A DNA stretch of 64,000 bases from Alphaproteobacteria bacterium (GCA_026982705.1 JALSGP010000019.1:1-64000), one strand, 5' to 3'; counted from the first letter of the stretch, positions 54,415 through 63,731 are shown. Numbers and translations: made by a program. Notes: generated from the sequence alone by a model not told the origin.

Positions 54415-56079
54415 ATGGCACCGCGCGACGACCGCCCCTCCCCCTACCGCGTGCTGGCCCGCGCCTACCGCCCGCGCCGGCTCTCCGAGCTGGTGGGCCA
54501 GGAGGCGATGGTGCGCACCCTGCGCCACGCCTTCGAGAAGGGCCGCATCGCCCACGCCTTCCTGCTCTCGGGCATCCGCGGCGTGGGCAAGACCACCACC
54601 GCCCGCATCCTCGCGCGCGGCCTCAACTGCACCGGCCCCGACGGCCGCGGCGGGCCCACCACCGAACCCTGCGGCGCCTGCCCCAGTTGTCGTGCCATCG
54701 AGGAGGAGCGCTCCCTCGACGTGATCGAGACGGACGCCGCCTCCCACACCGGCAAGGACGACGTGCGGGAGATCGTGGAGGGCGTGCGCTACGCGCCGGC
54801 GAGCTCGCGTTTCAAGGTCTACATCTTCGACGAGGTGCACATGCTCTCGGAGAAGGCCTGGAACGCGCTGCTCAAGACGGTGGAGGAACCGCCGCCCCAC
54901 GTGGTGTTCATCTTCGCCACCACCGAGATCCGCCGGGTGCCGGTGACGGTGCTCTCGCGCTGCCAGCGCTTCGACCTGCGGCGGGTGGAGGAACCGCGGC
55001 TGGTGGAGCATCTCGCCGCCATCTGCACCAAGGAGGGGATCTCGGCCGAGCCCGAGGCGCTGGCGGTGATCGCGCGGGCGGCCGAGGGCTCGGTGCGGGA
55101 TGCCCTCTCGCTGCTGGACCAGGCCGCCACCGCCGGCGAGGGCCGGGTGGTGCGGCGGGAGGTAGAGGCGATGCTGGCGCTGGCCGACCGTGCCCGCCTC
55201 GTGGAGCTGTTCGAGGGGGTGGTGGCCGGCGAGGCCGGCGTCGTGCTGGACCGCTTCGACGCCCTGTGGCGGGGTGGGGTGGATCCGGCGGCGCTGGTGC
55301 GGGATCTGCTGGATCTGGTCCACCTCCTCACCCGCCTGCGGCTGGAACGGGGAGAGGGGGCGGCGGCCGTGCTGCCGGAGGCGGTGCGGGGGCGGGTGGC
55401 GGCGCTCGCCCGGAGGCTCGATCATCCGCGTCTGCAGCGTTACTGGCAGATGACGCTGCGCGGGCTCGACGAGGTGCGGAGCGCGCCCGACGCCCGGGCC
55501 GCCGCCGAGATGCTGCTGGTCCGCCTGTGCTGCGTGGCCGATCTGCCCCCGCCGGGGGAGCTGGCGCGGCTGCTGCGCGCGCCCGGGACGACGATCGCCG
55601 CGCCCGCCCGTCCGTCCCCCGCACCGGCAGCGCCGCCGGGCGGCGGCCCGGCCTCGGTGACGGCGCCCGCCCGCGCGCCGGCGTCTCCGGTGCCGGCCGC
55701 CTCGCCCCGTGATCTTCGGGAGGTGGTGGCGCTGGTACGGGAGGCGGGGGACGCGCCCCTCGCCGCCTGGCTCTACGAGTGCGGGCGGGTGGTGCGGTTC
55801 GAGCCGGGACGGCTGGAGCTGGCCCACGTGCCGGCCACGCCCGCGGAATACGCCGGCCGGCTCGGCGAGCTCCTGGGCCGCGCCACCGGCCGCCGCTGGC
55901 TCGTGGTCTTCACCCGCGGCGAGGGGGCGCCCACCCTCGCGGAACGCGACCGCGAGGCGAGGGCGCGGCGCCTCGCCGAACTGGCCGAGACGCCGCTGGT
56001 GCGGCGGGCGCTGGAACTGTTCCCGGGCGCGGTGGTGCGCGACCTGCGCCCGGCGGAACCCGAGGAGGGGACGCCATGA
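54415..56079 (+). CDS. dnaX: DNA polymerase III subunit gamma/tau
   Basis: DnaX loads the beta clamp and organises the replisome. It has 554 residues. The AAA+ domain opens YRVLARAYRPRRLSELVGQE, with Walker A GIRGVGKTTTARILARGLNC, four zinc cysteines (LNC, then CGACPSC), Walker B YIFDEVHMLSEKAWNALLKT, LSRCQRFDLRRV and sensor 2 near GSVRDALSLLDQA. A Pro/Ala-rich linker at about residues 395-435 leads to the tau C-domain. ATG 54415 has GAGG upstream; an ATG at 54367 lies inside the SRP RNA and is rejected. It overlaps ybaB as ATGA. Confidence 0.97.
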   Translation: MAPRDDRPSPYRVLARAYRPRRLSELVGQEAMVRTLRHAFEKGRIAHAFLLSGIRGVGKTTTARILARGLNCTGPDGRGGPTTEPCGACPSCRAIEEERSLDVIETDAASHTGKDDVREIVEGVRYAPASSRFKVYIFDEVHMLSEKAWNALLKTVEEPPPHVVFIFATTEIRRVPVTVLSRCQRFDLRRVEEPRLVEHLAAICTKEGISAEPEALAVIARAAEGSVRDALSLLDQAATAGEGRVVRREVEAMLALADRARLVELFEGVVAGEAGVVLDRFDALWRGGVDPAALVRDLLDLVHLLTRLRLERGEGAAAVLPEAVRGRVAALARRLDHPRLQRYWQMTLRGLDEVRSAPDARAAAEMLLVRLCCVADLPPPGELARLLRAPGTTIAAPARPSPAPAAPPGGGPASVTAPARAPASPVPAASPRDLREVVALVREAGDAPLAAWLYECGRVVRFEPGRLELAHVPATPAEYAGRLGELLGRATGRRWLVVFTRGEGAPTLAERDREARARRLAELAETPLVRRALELFPGAVVRDLRPAEPEEGTP

Positions 56080-56399
56080 AGAATCTCGCGAACATGCTGC
56101 GCGAGGCGCAGAAGCTCCAGGAGCGGATGAACGAGCTGCAGGCGAAGCTGGCGGCGCTCGAGGTGGAGGGGCAGGCCGGCGGCGGCCTCGTGCGGGTGGT
56201 GCTGAGCGGCAAGGGCGATCTCCGGAAGGTGGCCATCGACCGCACCCTCGTGGATCCGGACGAGGTGGAGGTGCTGGAGGATCTGATCGTCGCCGCCTTC
56301 GCCGACGCCCGCCGCCGGCTCGAGGCGCGGCTGCAGGAGGAGATGGGCCGCATCACCGGGGGCCTGCCGCTGCCGCCCGGCTTCAAACTGCCCTTCTGA
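56076..56399 (+). CDS. ybaB: Nucleoid-associated protein, YbaB/EbfC family
   Basis: This is a small DNA-binding protein of 107 residues with the family pattern MKNLANMLREAQKLQERMNE, VEGQAGGGLVRVVLSGKGDL, VDPDEVEVLEDLIVAAFADA and MGRITGGLPLPPGFKLPF. It sits between dnaX and recR, the standard order, and starts within the dnaX stop codon. Confidence 0.97.
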   Translation: MKNLANMLREAQKLQERMNELQAKLAALEVEGQAGGGLVRVVLSGKGDLRKVAIDRTLVDPDEVEVLEDLIVAAFADARRRLEARLQEEMGRITGGLPLPPGFKLPF

Positions 56400-56403
56400 G
56401 GCC

Positions 56404-57018
56404 ATGGCCGCCGTCGAGGTGGAGCGCCTGATCCGCCTGCTCCAGCGCCTGCCCGGGCTCGGCCCCCGCTCGGCGCGGCGGGCGGCGCTGGCGCTCCTGG
56501 AGCGGCCGGACACTCTGCTGCGGCCGCTTCTGGACGCGCTCGCCGTCTGCGCCGAGCGGGTGCGGCGCTGTTCGCGCTGCCGCAATCTCGACGTGGGCGA
56601 TCCCTGCGCCGTCTGCGCCGATCCCGAGCGCGACGACACCCTCCTGTGCGTGGTGGAACGGGTGGAGGACCTGTGGGCGCTGGAGCGCGCCGGCAGCTTC
56701 CGCGGCCGCTATTTCGTCCTCGGCGGCACCCTCTCGGCCCTGGACGAGGTGGGCCCGGAGGATCTCGGCGTGGACCTGCTGCTGCGGCGGGTGCGGGAGG
56801 AGGGCGTGCGCGAGGTGGTGCTGGCGCTGGGGGCGACGGTGGACGGTCAGACCACGGCGCATTATCTGGCGGAACGGCTGCGGCCGCTCGCCGTCACCAC
56901 CACCCGTCTCGCCCACGGGGTGCCGATGGGCGGCGAGCTCCACTATCTCGACGAGGGAACGCTGGAGGCGGCGCTCCGGGCGCGCCAGCCCTTCCGAGCC
57001 GGACACGAACCGTCATGA
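56404..57018 (+). CDS. recR: Recombination mediator protein RecR
   Basis: RecR acts with RecFO to load RecA at gaps. It has 204 residues. In order: helix-hairpin-helix (RLPGLGPRSARRAALALLE), a C4 zinc finger (CSRCRNLDVGDPCAVC), the Toprim domain (CVVERVEDLWALERAGSFRG, YFVLGGTLSALDEVGPEDLG, EVVLALGATVDGQTTAHYLA) and the C-terminal Walker-like region (TRLAHGVPMGGELHYLDEGT). It overlaps def as ATGA. Confidence 0.98.
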   Translation: MAAVEVERLIRLLQRLPGLGPRSARRAALALLERPDTLLRPLLDALAVCAERVRRCSRCRNLDVGDPCAVCADPERDDTLLCVVERVEDLWALERAGSFRGRYFVLGGTLSALDEVGPEDLGVDLLLRRVREEGVREVVLALGATVDGQTTAHYLAERLRPLAVTTTRLAHGVPMGGELHYLDEGTLEAALRARQPFRAGHEPS

Positions 57019-57539
57019 CCGTCCTGCGCATCCGCCGATATCCCGATCCGGTCCTGCGTGCCCGCTGCGCGCCGGTGGGCACCGTCGACGAGGAGGTGCG
57101 GCGGTTGCTGGACGACATGCTGGAGACCATGTACGCCGCCCCCGGCATCGGCCTCGCCGCCCCGCAGGTGGGCGTCACCCGACGGCTGGTGGTGGTGGAC
57201 GTGAGCGAGGAGAAGAACGCGCCGCTGCGCCTCGTGGACCCGGAGATCGTCTGGCGCTCGGAGGAGACGGAGGTGGCGGAGGAGGGCTGCCTCAGCCTGC
57301 CCGACATCTACGGCGAGGTGCGGCGGGCACGGGCGATCCGTCTGCGCTATCGCGACGAGACCGGCGCGCTCCGGGAGCTCGCGGCGGAGGGGCTGCTCGC
57401 CCGCTGTCTCCAGCACGAGCTGGACCACCTCGACGGCGTGCTGTTCATCGACCATCTCTCGTCGGTCCGGCGCAATCTGCTGCTGCGCCGCTACCGCAAG
57501 GGCCAGCGGGCGAAGAAGGCCGAGCCGGCGCGGGCCTGA
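57015..57539 (+). CDS. def: Peptide deformylase
   Basis: Def removes the N-formyl group from new proteins. It has 174 residues with all three metal motifs: GIGLAAPQVGV, EEGCLSLPDIYGEV and QHELDHLDGVLFID. The order recR-def-fmt-truA is common in alphaproteobacteria and joins formylation and deformylation. It starts within the recR stop; fmt begins three bases after it. Confidence 0.98.
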   Translation: MTVLRIRRYPDPVLRARCAPVGTVDEEVRRLLDDMLETMYAAPGIGLAAPQVGVTRRLVVVDVSEEKNAPLRLVDPEIVWRSEETEVAEEGCLSLPDIYGEVRRARAIRLRYRDETGALRELAAEGLLARCLQHELDHLDGVLFIDHLSSVRRNLLLRRYRKGQRAKKAEPARA

Positions 57540-57542
57540 GCC

Positions 57543-58466
57543 ATGATCCGGCTGGTGCTGATGGGGACCGGAGCCTTCGGCGTCCCCGCCTTCGACCGCA
57601 TCGCCCGCGACGGCCGCTTCGCGATCCGCGCCGTCTACACCCAGCCGCCGCGGCCCGCCGGTCGCGGCCACCGGCCCCGGCCCACGCCCGTCCACGCCTG
57701 GGCCGAAGGGGCCGGCCTCGGTCCGGTCCGCACGCCGGCGAGCCTGCGCGATCCCGCCGAGATCGCCCGCCTCGCGGAGCTCGACGCCGATCTCGTGCTG
57801 GTGGCGGCCTACGGACTGATCCTGCCGCCGGCGGTGCTGACGGCGCCGCGGCTGGGCTGCGTCAACATCCACGCCTCGCTGCTGCCGCGCTGGCGCGGGG
57901 CCGCGCCCGTCCAGCGCGCCATCGAGGCCGGCGACCGCGAGAGCGGCGTCTCCTTCTTCGTCATGGACGAGGGGATCGACACGGGACCGCTCCTCGCCCG
58001 CTTCCCCCTGCCGCTGCCGCCGCGGATCCGGGCGCCGGAACTGCACGACCGGCTGGCCGCCCTCGCCGCCGAGCGGGTGGTGGAAGTGCTGGAGGACTAC
58101 GCCCGTGGTCGCATCCGTCCGCGCCCGCAGCCGGCGGAGGGGGCCTCCTATGCCGCCAAGGTGCGCAAGGAGGAAGGACATCTCGACTTCACGGCGCCGG
58201 CGGCGCTCCTGGAACGGCGGATCCGCGCCTTCGATCCCTGGCCCGGGACCTGGTGCTTCCACGGCGAGACGCGCCTTCTGGTCCACGAGGCCGAGGTGGT
58301 GGCGGGTGCGGGGACACCGGGGACGGTGATCCGTCCGCCGCTGGTGGTGGCCTGCGGGCGTGACGCCCTCGCCATGACCCGCCTCGCCCGGCCCGGGCGG
58401 CGGGTCATGGCGGTGGAGGCCTTCCTGCGCGGCTTTCCCGTTCCCGTGGGAACGCGGCTGCACTGA
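57543..58466 (+). CDS. fmt: Methionyl-tRNA formyltransferase
   Basis: Fmt formylates initiator Met-tRNA with 10-formyl-THF. It has 307 residues. The catalytic Asn-His-Asp set is in GCVNIHASLLPRWRGAAPVQ and FFVMDEGIDTGPLLAR; VLMGTGAFGVPAFDRI opens the Rossmann domain and YAAKVRKEEGHLDF leads to the C-terminal OB fold (IRAFDPWPGTWCF). It lies between def and truA. Confidence 0.98.
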   Translation: MIRLVLMGTGAFGVPAFDRIARDGRFAIRAVYTQPPRPAGRGHRPRPTPVHAWAEGAGLGPVRTPASLRDPAEIARLAELDADLVLVAAYGLILPPAVLTAPRLGCVNIHASLLPRWRGAAPVQRAIEAGDRESGVSFFVMDEGIDTGPLLARFPLPLPPRIRAPELHDRLAALAAERVVEVLEDYARGRIRPRPQPAEGASYAAKVRKEEGHLDFTAPAALLERRIRAFDPWPGTWCFHGETRLLVHEAEVVAGAGTPGTVIRPPLVVACGRDALAMTRLARPGRRVMAVEAFLRGFPVPVGTRLH

Positions 58467-58468
58467 CC

Positions 58469-59212
58469 ATGCCCCGTTACCGGCTGCTGCTGGAATACGA
58501 CGGCCTCGGCTTCGCCGGCTGGCAGCGCCAACGCAACGGCCTCGGCGTGCAGGAGGTGCTGGAGGGGGCCATCGCCGCCTTCACCGGCGAACGGGTGGAG
58601 GTGGTGGGCGCGGGCCGCACCGATGCCGGCGTCCACGCCACCGGTCAGGTGGCCCACTTCGACCTGTCGCGATGGCTGCCGCCGGAGCGGGTGATGGGGG
58701 CCATCAATGCCCATGTGCGCCCGCATCCGGTGGTGGTGCTGGAGGCGCGGGTGGTCGCCGACGACTTCCACGCCCGTTTCTCGGCGGTGGAGCGGTGCTA
58801 CGTCTACCGCATCCTCAACCGGCGGGCGCCGCCGGTCCTCGCGCGCGGACGGGTGTGGCACGTGATCGCCCCGCTGTCGGTGGCGCGGATGCAGGCGGCG
58901 GCGGAGCTGCTGGTGGGCCGGCACGACTTCTCCAGCTTCCGGGCCGCCGAGTGCCAGGCCCGCTCGCCCGTCAAGACGCTGGACCGGCTGTGGGTGCGGC
59001 GGCTGGGCGAGATGGTGGAGGTCCACGCCGCCGCCCGCTCCTTCCTCCACCACCAGGTGCGCAACATGGTGGGGACGCTGGTGGAGGTGGGCCGGGGCCG
59101 CCGTCCGGTGGACTGGGTGCGGGAGGTGCTGGCGGCCCGCGACCGCCGCGCCGCCGGCCCTGCCGCGCCGGCGGAGGGGCTGTATCTGGTGGCGGTGCGC
59201 TATCCGGAATAG
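58469..59212 (+). CDS. truA: tRNA pseudouridine(38-40) synthase
   Basis: TruA makes pseudouridine at positions 38-40 of the tRNA anticodon arm. It has 247 residues. The catalytic Asp is in GAGRTDAGVHATGQVAHFDL; other patterns are LLEYDGLGFAGWQRQRNG, DDFHARFSAVERCYVYRI, GRHDFSSFRAAECQARSP and FLHHQVRNMVGTLVEVGRG. Its last 13 bases overlap a convergent membrane-protein gene. Confidence 0.98.
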   Translation: MPRYRLLLEYDGLGFAGWQRQRNGLGVQEVLEGAIAAFTGERVEVVGAGRTDAGVHATGQVAHFDLSRWLPPERVMGAINAHVRPHPVVVLEARVVADDFHARFSAVERCYVYRILNRRAPPVLARGRVWHVIAPLSVARMQAAAELLVGRHDFSSFRAAECQARSPVKTLDRLWVRRLGEMVEVHAAARSFLHHQVRNMVGTLVEVGRGRRPVDWVREVLAARDRRAAGPAAPAEGLYLVAVRYPE

Positions 59213-59766
59213 AGCAGGAGGGCCACCAGCCGGTCCACCAGGATGCCGAGGATCACGTCCACCACCACGAAGCCGAAGGCGATGCCGGCGAGGCCCTCGA
59301 GCGCCTGGCGCATCACCAGCCAGCGGTAGAACAGCACCGCCGCCAGCGCCGCCACCAGCAGCAGCGGATCGAGGGGATCGGGCAGTATCAGACTCGCCAC
59401 CACCGCCGCCGCCATCAGGGCGAGCTGGGGCACCGCCGCCCAGTTGACGGTCACCACCAGCGGCACGAAGCGCCGGCCGAGGCCCAGCATGCGCAGCAGC
59501 AGCGCCGCCGCCACCGCGAACACCACCCAGTCGAGGGCATAGCTCACGAGCCGCGCCAGCACGGCCGGAAGCGGCCGCACGGGGGGTGCCAGCATCATCT
59601 CGTGGAGGACGAGGAAGGCGTAGAAGGGGAGCGCCACCACCGCGGCGTAGAAGCTCTTCCAGAAGCCTTCCACCGAGAGATCAAAGAGGTCCAGCGCGCG
59701 GGGATCCTGCCTCAGCAGCAGCCAGGTGCCCCAGAGCGCTCGCTCGATCTCGGCCCGCGTGGGCAT
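59200..59766 (-). CDS. Integral membrane protein of unknown function
   Basis: This 188-residue protein has about five hydrophobic segments (FYAAVVALPFYAFLVLHEMM, YALDWVVFAVAAALLLRML, WAAVPQLALMAAAVVASLIL, LLLVAALAAVLFYRWLV, GFVVVDVILGILVDRLVALL) after a short soluble start. The layout resembles YIP1-type membrane proteins. I do not assign a function. It follows dapE with overlapping TGATG and ends within the convergent truA. Confidence 0.88.
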   Translation of the reverse strand: MPTRAEIERALWGTWLLLRQDPRALDLFDLSVEGFWKSFYAAVVALPFYAFLVLHEMMLAPPVRPLPAVLARLVSYALDWVVFAVAAALLLRMLGLGRRFVPLVVTVNWAAVPQLALMAAAVVASLILPDPLDPLLLVAALAAVLFYRWLVMRQALEGLAGIAFGFVVVDVILGILVDRLVALLLYSG

Positions 59767-60920
59767 CAGCCCCCTCCGAAGACGCGGCGGAGGATCCCTT
59801 CGTAGATGCGGGTGAGCTCCAGCAGATCCGTCACCGCCACCCGCTCGTCCACCTGATGGATGGTGGTGCCCACGAGGCCGAACTCCACCACCGGGCACAG
59901 ATCCCGGAAGAAGCGGGCATCGGAGGTGCCGCCGGCGGTGGAGAGGCGGGGGGTCGTGCCCGTCTCGGCCTCGACGGCGGCGCGCACCGTCTCCACCAGC
60001 GGCCCCGGCTCGGTGAGGAAGGGGAGGGCCGAGACCTCGCAGGCCAGGGTCCAGTCGCCGCCCACCTCGGCGAGCCGCCGGCGCAGCAGGGCCTCCAGGC
60101 CCTCGGGCGTGTGGCGGTCGTTGAAGCGGACGTTGAAGACCGCCCGCGCCCGCGCCGGCACCAGATTGGCGGTGGGATTGCCCACGTCCACCGTGGTGAT
60201 CTGGAGTCCGGAGGGGGCGAAATGGGGGGTGCCGGCATCCAGCGGCTCGTCCAGGAGCCGTGCCAGTAGCCGCACCATGCGGTGGGCGGCGTTGTCGGCC
60301 CGCTCGGCGTAGGCCACGTGGCCCAGCCTTCCCCGCACCTCGAGGGTGCAGGTCATGGAGCCGCGGCGGCCGATCTTGACGGTGTCGCCGAGCCGTTCCA
60401 CGCAGGTGGGCTCGCCCACCAGCGCCATGTCGAGCGGCTCGCCACGCAGGCGCAGGTGCTCCAGCAGGGCGCGGGTGCCGTTGCGGGCCGGCCCCTCCTC
60501 GTCGGCGGTGAGGAGGATCAGCAACGTGCCGGCGGGCGGGCCACCCTCCCGGGCGAGGGCGAGGGCGGCGGCGGTGAAGGCGGCCACCGCGCCCTTCATG
60601 TCGCAGGCCCCCCGCCCCCACAGGAAGCCGTCCGCCACCGTGGCGGCAAAGGGCGGATGGGTCCAGGCTGCCTCCTCCCCCGGCGGCACCACGTCCACGT
60701 GGCCGGAGAAGGCGAAGACCGGGCGGCCCGAACCCAGGCGCGCGTAGAGATTGTCCACCGGCACCGGATGGGGGGCGTGGAAGCGGTGGCGTTCCACGTG
60801 GAAACCCGCCGCCTCCAGCAGACCGCCGAGGAGGTCGAAGCAGCCGGCGTCGTCGGGCGTGACGCTGGGGCGGCGCAGGAGGGCGCGGGCCAGCTCGACG
60901 GGATCGACAGAGCCGCCCAC
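59766..60920 (-). CDS. dapE: Succinyl-diaminopimelate desuccinylase
   Basis: DapE hydrolyses N-succinyl-LL-diaminopimelate in lysine and peptidoglycan synthesis, with two Zn ions. It has 384 residues. Signatures are SVTPDDAGCFDLLGGLLEAA, FSGHVDVVPPGEEAAWTHPP, GRGACDMKGAVAAF, LLTADEEGPARNGTRALLE, GEPTCVERLGDTVKIGRRGS, VDVGNPTANLVPARARAVFN and LSTAGGTSDARFF. GTG 60920 begins one base after the dapD stop. Confidence 0.97.
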   Translation of the reverse strand: MGGSVDPVELARALLRRPSVTPDDAGCFDLLGGLLEAAGFHVERHRFHAPHPVPVDNLYARLGSGRPVFAFSGHVDVVPPGEEAAWTHPPFAATVADGFLWGRGACDMKGAVAAFTAAALALAREGGPPAGTLLILLTADEEGPARNGTRALLEHLRLRGEPLDMALVGEPTCVERLGDTVKIGRRGSMTCTLEVRGRLGHVAYAERADNAAHRMVRLLARLLDEPLDAGTPHFAPSGLQITTVDVGNPTANLVPARARAVFNVRFNDRHTPEGLEALLRRRLAEVGGDWTLACEVSALPFLTEPGPLVETVRAAVEAETGTTPRLSTAGGTSDARFFRDLCPVVEFGLVGTTIHQVDERVAVTDLLELTRIYEGILRRVFGGG

Positions 60921-60921
60921 C

Positions 60922-61764
60922 TCAGTCCCGGAGCAGTTCGTTGATGGAGGTCTTGGCGCGGGTGCGGGCGTCCACCCGCTTGACGATCACCGCGCAGTAG
61001 AGACCGGGACCGGGGGTGCCGTCGGGCAGCGGCCGGCCGGGCAGGGTGCCCGGCACCACCACCGAATAGGGCGGCACCACGCCGCGGTGGACCTCGCCGG
61101 TCTCGCGGTCGACGATCCTGGTGGAGGCGCCGATGTAGACGCCCATGGAGATGACGGCGCCCTCGCCGACGATCACCCCTTCCGCGATCTCGCTGCGGGC
61201 GCCGATGAAGACGCCGTCCTCGACGATGACGGGGTTGGCCTGCAGCGGCTCCAGCACGCCGCCGATGCCCACCCCGCCGGAGATGTGACAGTTGCGGCCG
61301 ATCTGGGCGCAGGAGCCGACGGTGGCCCAGGTGTCGATCATGGTGCCCTCCTCCACCCGGGCGCCCACATTGACGAAGCAGGGCATCAGCACCACGCCCG
61401 GCGCGATGTGGGCGGAGCGGCGCACCAGCGCACCCGGCACCGCCCGGAAGCCGGCGGCGCGGAAACGCGCCGCGTCCCAGCCGGCGAACTTGGGGGGCAC
61501 CTTGTCCCACCAGCGGGCGCCGCCGGGACCGCCCTCCACCGGCACCGTCTCGTGGAGACGGAAGGAGAGTAGCACCGCCTTCTTGAGCCACTGGTGAACG
61601 GTCCAGCGACCGTCCACCTTCTCGGCGACGCGGAAGGTGCCGGCATCGAGCCCGTCCAGCGCCGCCTCCACCGCCTCGCGCACCGGCCCCCGCGTGTCGG
61701 GACCGAGCTCCGCGCGGCGTTCCCAGGCCTCGTCGACGATGCGGGCGAGTTCGCGTGCGTCCAC
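60922..61764 (-). CDS. dapD: 2,3,4,5-tetrahydropyridine-2,6-dicarboxylate N-succinyltransferase
   Basis: DapD succinylates tetrahydrodipicolinate in the diaminopimelate pathway. It has about 280 residues. The N-terminal helical domain ends in [15 protein letters not shown]; a left-handed beta-helix follows with [60 protein letters not shown] and [16 protein letters not shown]. The open frame reaches 61836, but GTG 61764 is preferred since GGGAG stands 8 bases upstream and the length then matches the family. It leads the dapD-dapE-membrane protein operon. Confidence 0.96.
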   Translation of the reverse strand: MDARELARIVDEAWERRAELGPDTRGPVREAVEAALDGLDAGTFRVAEKVDGRWTVHQWLKKAVLLSFRLHETVPVEGGPGGARWWDKVPPKFAGWDAARFRAAGFRAVPGALVRRSAHIAPGVVLMPCFVNVGARVEEGTMIDTWATVGSCAQIGRNCHISGGVGIGGVLEPLQANPVIVEDGVFIGARSEIAEGVIVGEGAVISMGVYIGASTRIVDRETGEVHRGVVPPYSVVVPGTLPGRPLPDGTPGPGLYCAVIVKRVDARTRAKTSINELLRD

Positions 61765-61797
61765 CACGGCCACTCCCGAAGACGGCGGGGCGCGCCC

Positions 61798-61826
61798 GAG
61801 ATGGCCCGCACGCGCGGCGCTGTCAA
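61798..61826 (-). promoter_or_regulatory. Candidate promoter of the dapD operon
   Basis: On the minus strand a perfect TTGACAG (61826-61820) is followed after 14 bases by GCCATCTC (61805-61798), a five-of-seven match to GCTANAWC. The start would be near 61791, 27 bases before the chosen dapD start. This supports rejecting the open frame that reaches 61836, beyond this promoter. Confidence 0.6.
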
Positions 61827-61919
61827 CGCGGGGCACCTGCCGGCGGCGCTACCTCCTGCCGCATCGACAGCGGCGCGCGGACGTGATCGACGGCGCCGGA
61901 TCCCGACGCGGAGACGGCC

Positions 61920-62960
61920 GTGTCGCGCATTCCCGTGACCGTGGTCACCGGCTTCCTGGGCTCGGGCAAGACCACCCTGCTGCGCCATCTGGTGGCGCAC
62001 GCCGGCGGTCGCCGCCTGGCGCTGGTGGTCAACGAGTTCGGCGAGGTGGGCGTGGACGGGGCGCTGCTCCGGGCCTGCGGTCTGCCCGGCTGCGGCGAGG
62101 AGGACGTAGTGGAGCTGGCCAACGGCTGCATCTGCTGCACCGTGGCCGACGACTTCCTGCCCACCATGCGGCGGCTCCTGGAGCGGCTGCGCCCGCCCGA
62201 GCACATCCTGGTGGAGACCAGCGGCCTCGCCCTGCCGCAGCCGCTGGTGCAGGCCTTCGCCTGGCCCGAGGTGCGGACCCGCGCCACCGTCGACGGGGTG
62301 GTGGCGGTGGTGGACGCGCGGGCGGTGGCGGACGGTCTCTTCGCCCCCGACCCGGAGGCCCTCGCCCGCCAGCGGGCCGCGGATCCCGCCCTCGACCACG
62401 ACACGCCGCTGGCGGAACTGTTCGCCGAACAGCTGGGCTGCGCCGATCTGGTGGTGCTCAACAAGGCCGATCTCCTGGACGAGGCGGCGATGGCGCGGGT
62501 GGAGGGGGAGGTGATGCGCCATCTGCGGCCGGGCGTGCGGACGGTGCGGGCGCGCTTCGGACGGGTGCCGGCGGAGGTGCTGCTGGGCCTCGGCGCGGCG
62601 GCGGAGGCGGACGCGGACGGCCGCGGCGGTCATCCCCACGACGACGATCACGACCACGACGCCTTCACCAGCCTGTTCGTGCCGCTGCCGCCGGTGGCGG
62701 ATCCCGCCGCCCTCGCCGCCGCCGTGCGCGATCTGGCGCGGGCGCACCCCGTCTACCGGGTCAAGGGCTTCGTGGCGGTGGCGGGACGGCCGGCGCCGCT
62801 CCTGGTGCAGGCGGTGGGCGATCGCGTCGGCCACTGGTTCGTGCGGGAGGCGCCGGAGCGGCGCGGACTGGTGGTGATCGGGGCCGCCGGTCTCGACGAG
62901 GAGGCGGTCCGGGCGCGGCTCGCGGCGGCCGCGGGATCATTTTCCAATTCCATTTCGTAG
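61920..62960 (+). CDS. cobW: CobW-family (G3E) GTPase, metallochaperone type
   Basis: G3E GTPases of the CobW/ZNG group deliver metals to apo-enzymes. This one has 346 residues. Motifs are Walker [16 protein letters not shown], switch region [10 protein letters not shown], the metal-binding [30 protein letters not shown] and G4 [13 protein letters not shown] His/Asp-rich loop ([10 protein letters not shown], near residue 243) precedes the C-terminal CobW_C domain ([10 protein letters not shown]). No cobalamin gene is near, so the metal (Co or Zn) is open. GTG 61920 is the start. The stop overlaps the promoter region of the peroxiredoxin. Confidence 0.9.
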   Translation: MSRIPVTVVTGFLGSGKTTLLRHLVAHAGGRRLALVVNEFGEVGVDGALLRACGLPGCGEEDVVELANGCICCTVADDFLPTMRRLLERLRPPEHILVETSGLALPQPLVQAFAWPEVRTRATVDGVVAVVDARAVADGLFAPDPEALARQRAADPALDHDTPLAELFAEQLGCADLVVLNKADLLDEAAMARVEGEVMRHLRPGVRTVRARFGRVPAEVLLGLGAAAEADADGRGGHPHDDDHDHDAFTSLFVPLPPVADPAALAAAVRDLARAHPVYRVKGFVAVAGRPAPLLVQAVGDRVGHWFVREAPERRGLVVIGAAGLDEEAVRARLAAAAGSFSNSIS

Positions 62961-62993
62961 GAATGTGGTGTATATCGAGCTCGAACTGGAAAA
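62940..62993 (+). promoter_or_regulatory. Promoter region and imperfect inverted repeat upstream of the peroxiredoxin
   Basis: This is one of the few AT-rich stretches in the window. TGTATATC at 62969-62976 ends in a perfect TANAWC -10 core. TTCCATT lies 14 bases before it as a poor -35. Around the core, TTTTCCAATTC (62940-62950) and GAACTGGAAAA (62983-62993) form an inverted repeat with 10 of 11 pairs. The poor -35 and the flanking arms suggest an activator- or repressor-controlled promoter, perhaps redox-linked. The regulator is unknown. Confidence 0.5.
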
Positions 62994-63013
62994 CTTCCGG
63001 GAAGGAGGCGAGC

Positions 63014-63664
63014 ATGCAGGCCGAGACCGTCACGGGACCGACCCTGCCCCGGCTCAACGAGCCGGCGCCGGACTTCGAGGCCGTCACCACCCACGGCCCG
63101 CGCCGGCTTTCCGACTATCGGGGGAGCTGGCTGGTGCTGTTCTCGCATCCGGCCGACTTCACGCCGGTGTGCACGACGGAGTTCATCGCCTTCGCCAGGC
63201 GCCACGAGGAGTTCAAGGCTCACAACTGCGAACTCCTCGGCCTGTCGGTGGACAGCAACTTCTCCCACATCGCCTGGGTGCGGACCATCGAGGAGAAGTT
63301 CGGCGTCCGCATTCCCTTCCCCATCATCGCCGATCTCGACATGTCGGTGTCGCAGAAGTACGGGATGATCCATCCAGGGGCCAGCGACACGGCGACGGTG
63401 CGGGCGCTGTTCGTCATCGATCCCCAGGGGATCCTGCGGGCGATGATCTACTATCCGCTCACCAACGGCCGTTCCATCGACGAGGTGCTGCGCGTACTCG
63501 TGGCCCTGCAGACCACCGACACCCACGGCGTGGCGACGCCGGAGGGCTGGAAGCCGGGCGATCCGGTGATCGTGCCGCCCCCCAAGACCATGGAGGAGGT
63601 GGAGGAACGGCTGCAGGCGGGCTACGAGTGCAAGGACTGGTGGTTCTGCACCCGGAGCCTCTGA
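63014..63664 (+). CDS. Peroxiredoxin, Prx6 type with C-terminal cysteine pair
   Basis: This thiol peroxidase reduces H2O2 and organic peroxides. It has 216 residues. The peroxidatic Cys53 is in [13 protein letters not shown]; Thr50 and the later Arg in [14 protein letters not shown] complete the site. The C-terminus, YECKDWWFC, has Cys206 and Cys212, the pattern of archaeal Prx6 enzymes that behave as 2-Cys proteins. ATG 63014 has GGAGG 6 bases upstream. It is a single-gene unit between a controlled-looking promoter and a terminator. Confidence 0.96.
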   Translation: MQAETVTGPTLPRLNEPAPDFEAVTTHGPRRLSDYRGSWLVLFSHPADFTPVCTTEFIAFARRHEEFKAHNCELLGLSVDSNFSHIAWVRTIEEKFGVRIPFPIIADLDMSVSQKYGMIHPGASDTATVRALFVIDPQGILRAMIYYPLTNGRSIDEVLRVLVALQTTDTHGVATPEGWKPGDPVIVPPPKTMEEVEERLQAGYECKDWWFCTRSL

Positions 63665-63673
63665 GGCGATGCG

Positions 63674-63698
63674 GGCCCCGGCGCGGCCGGGGCCTTCC
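63674..63698 (+). terminator. Terminator-like hairpin after the peroxiredoxin
   Basis: A 9-bp perfect stem, GGCCCCGGC at 63674-63682 and GCCGGGGCC at 63686-63694, encloses a 3-base loop and is followed by TTCCTT. It lies 9 bases after the stop codon. Confidence 0.7.
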
Positions 63699-63703
63699 TT
63701 CGT

Positions 63704-63723
63704 GGCGTCCCGACGGGGACGCC
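63704..63723. terminator. Second hairpin between convergent genes
   Basis: GGCGTCCC at 63704-63711 pairs with GGGACGCC at 63716-63723. It lies 8 bases from the end of the leftward L,D-transpeptidase gene, so it may terminate that transcript. There is no T-run on the minus side. Confidence 0.45.
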
Positions 63724-63731
63724 CCCGGTCG

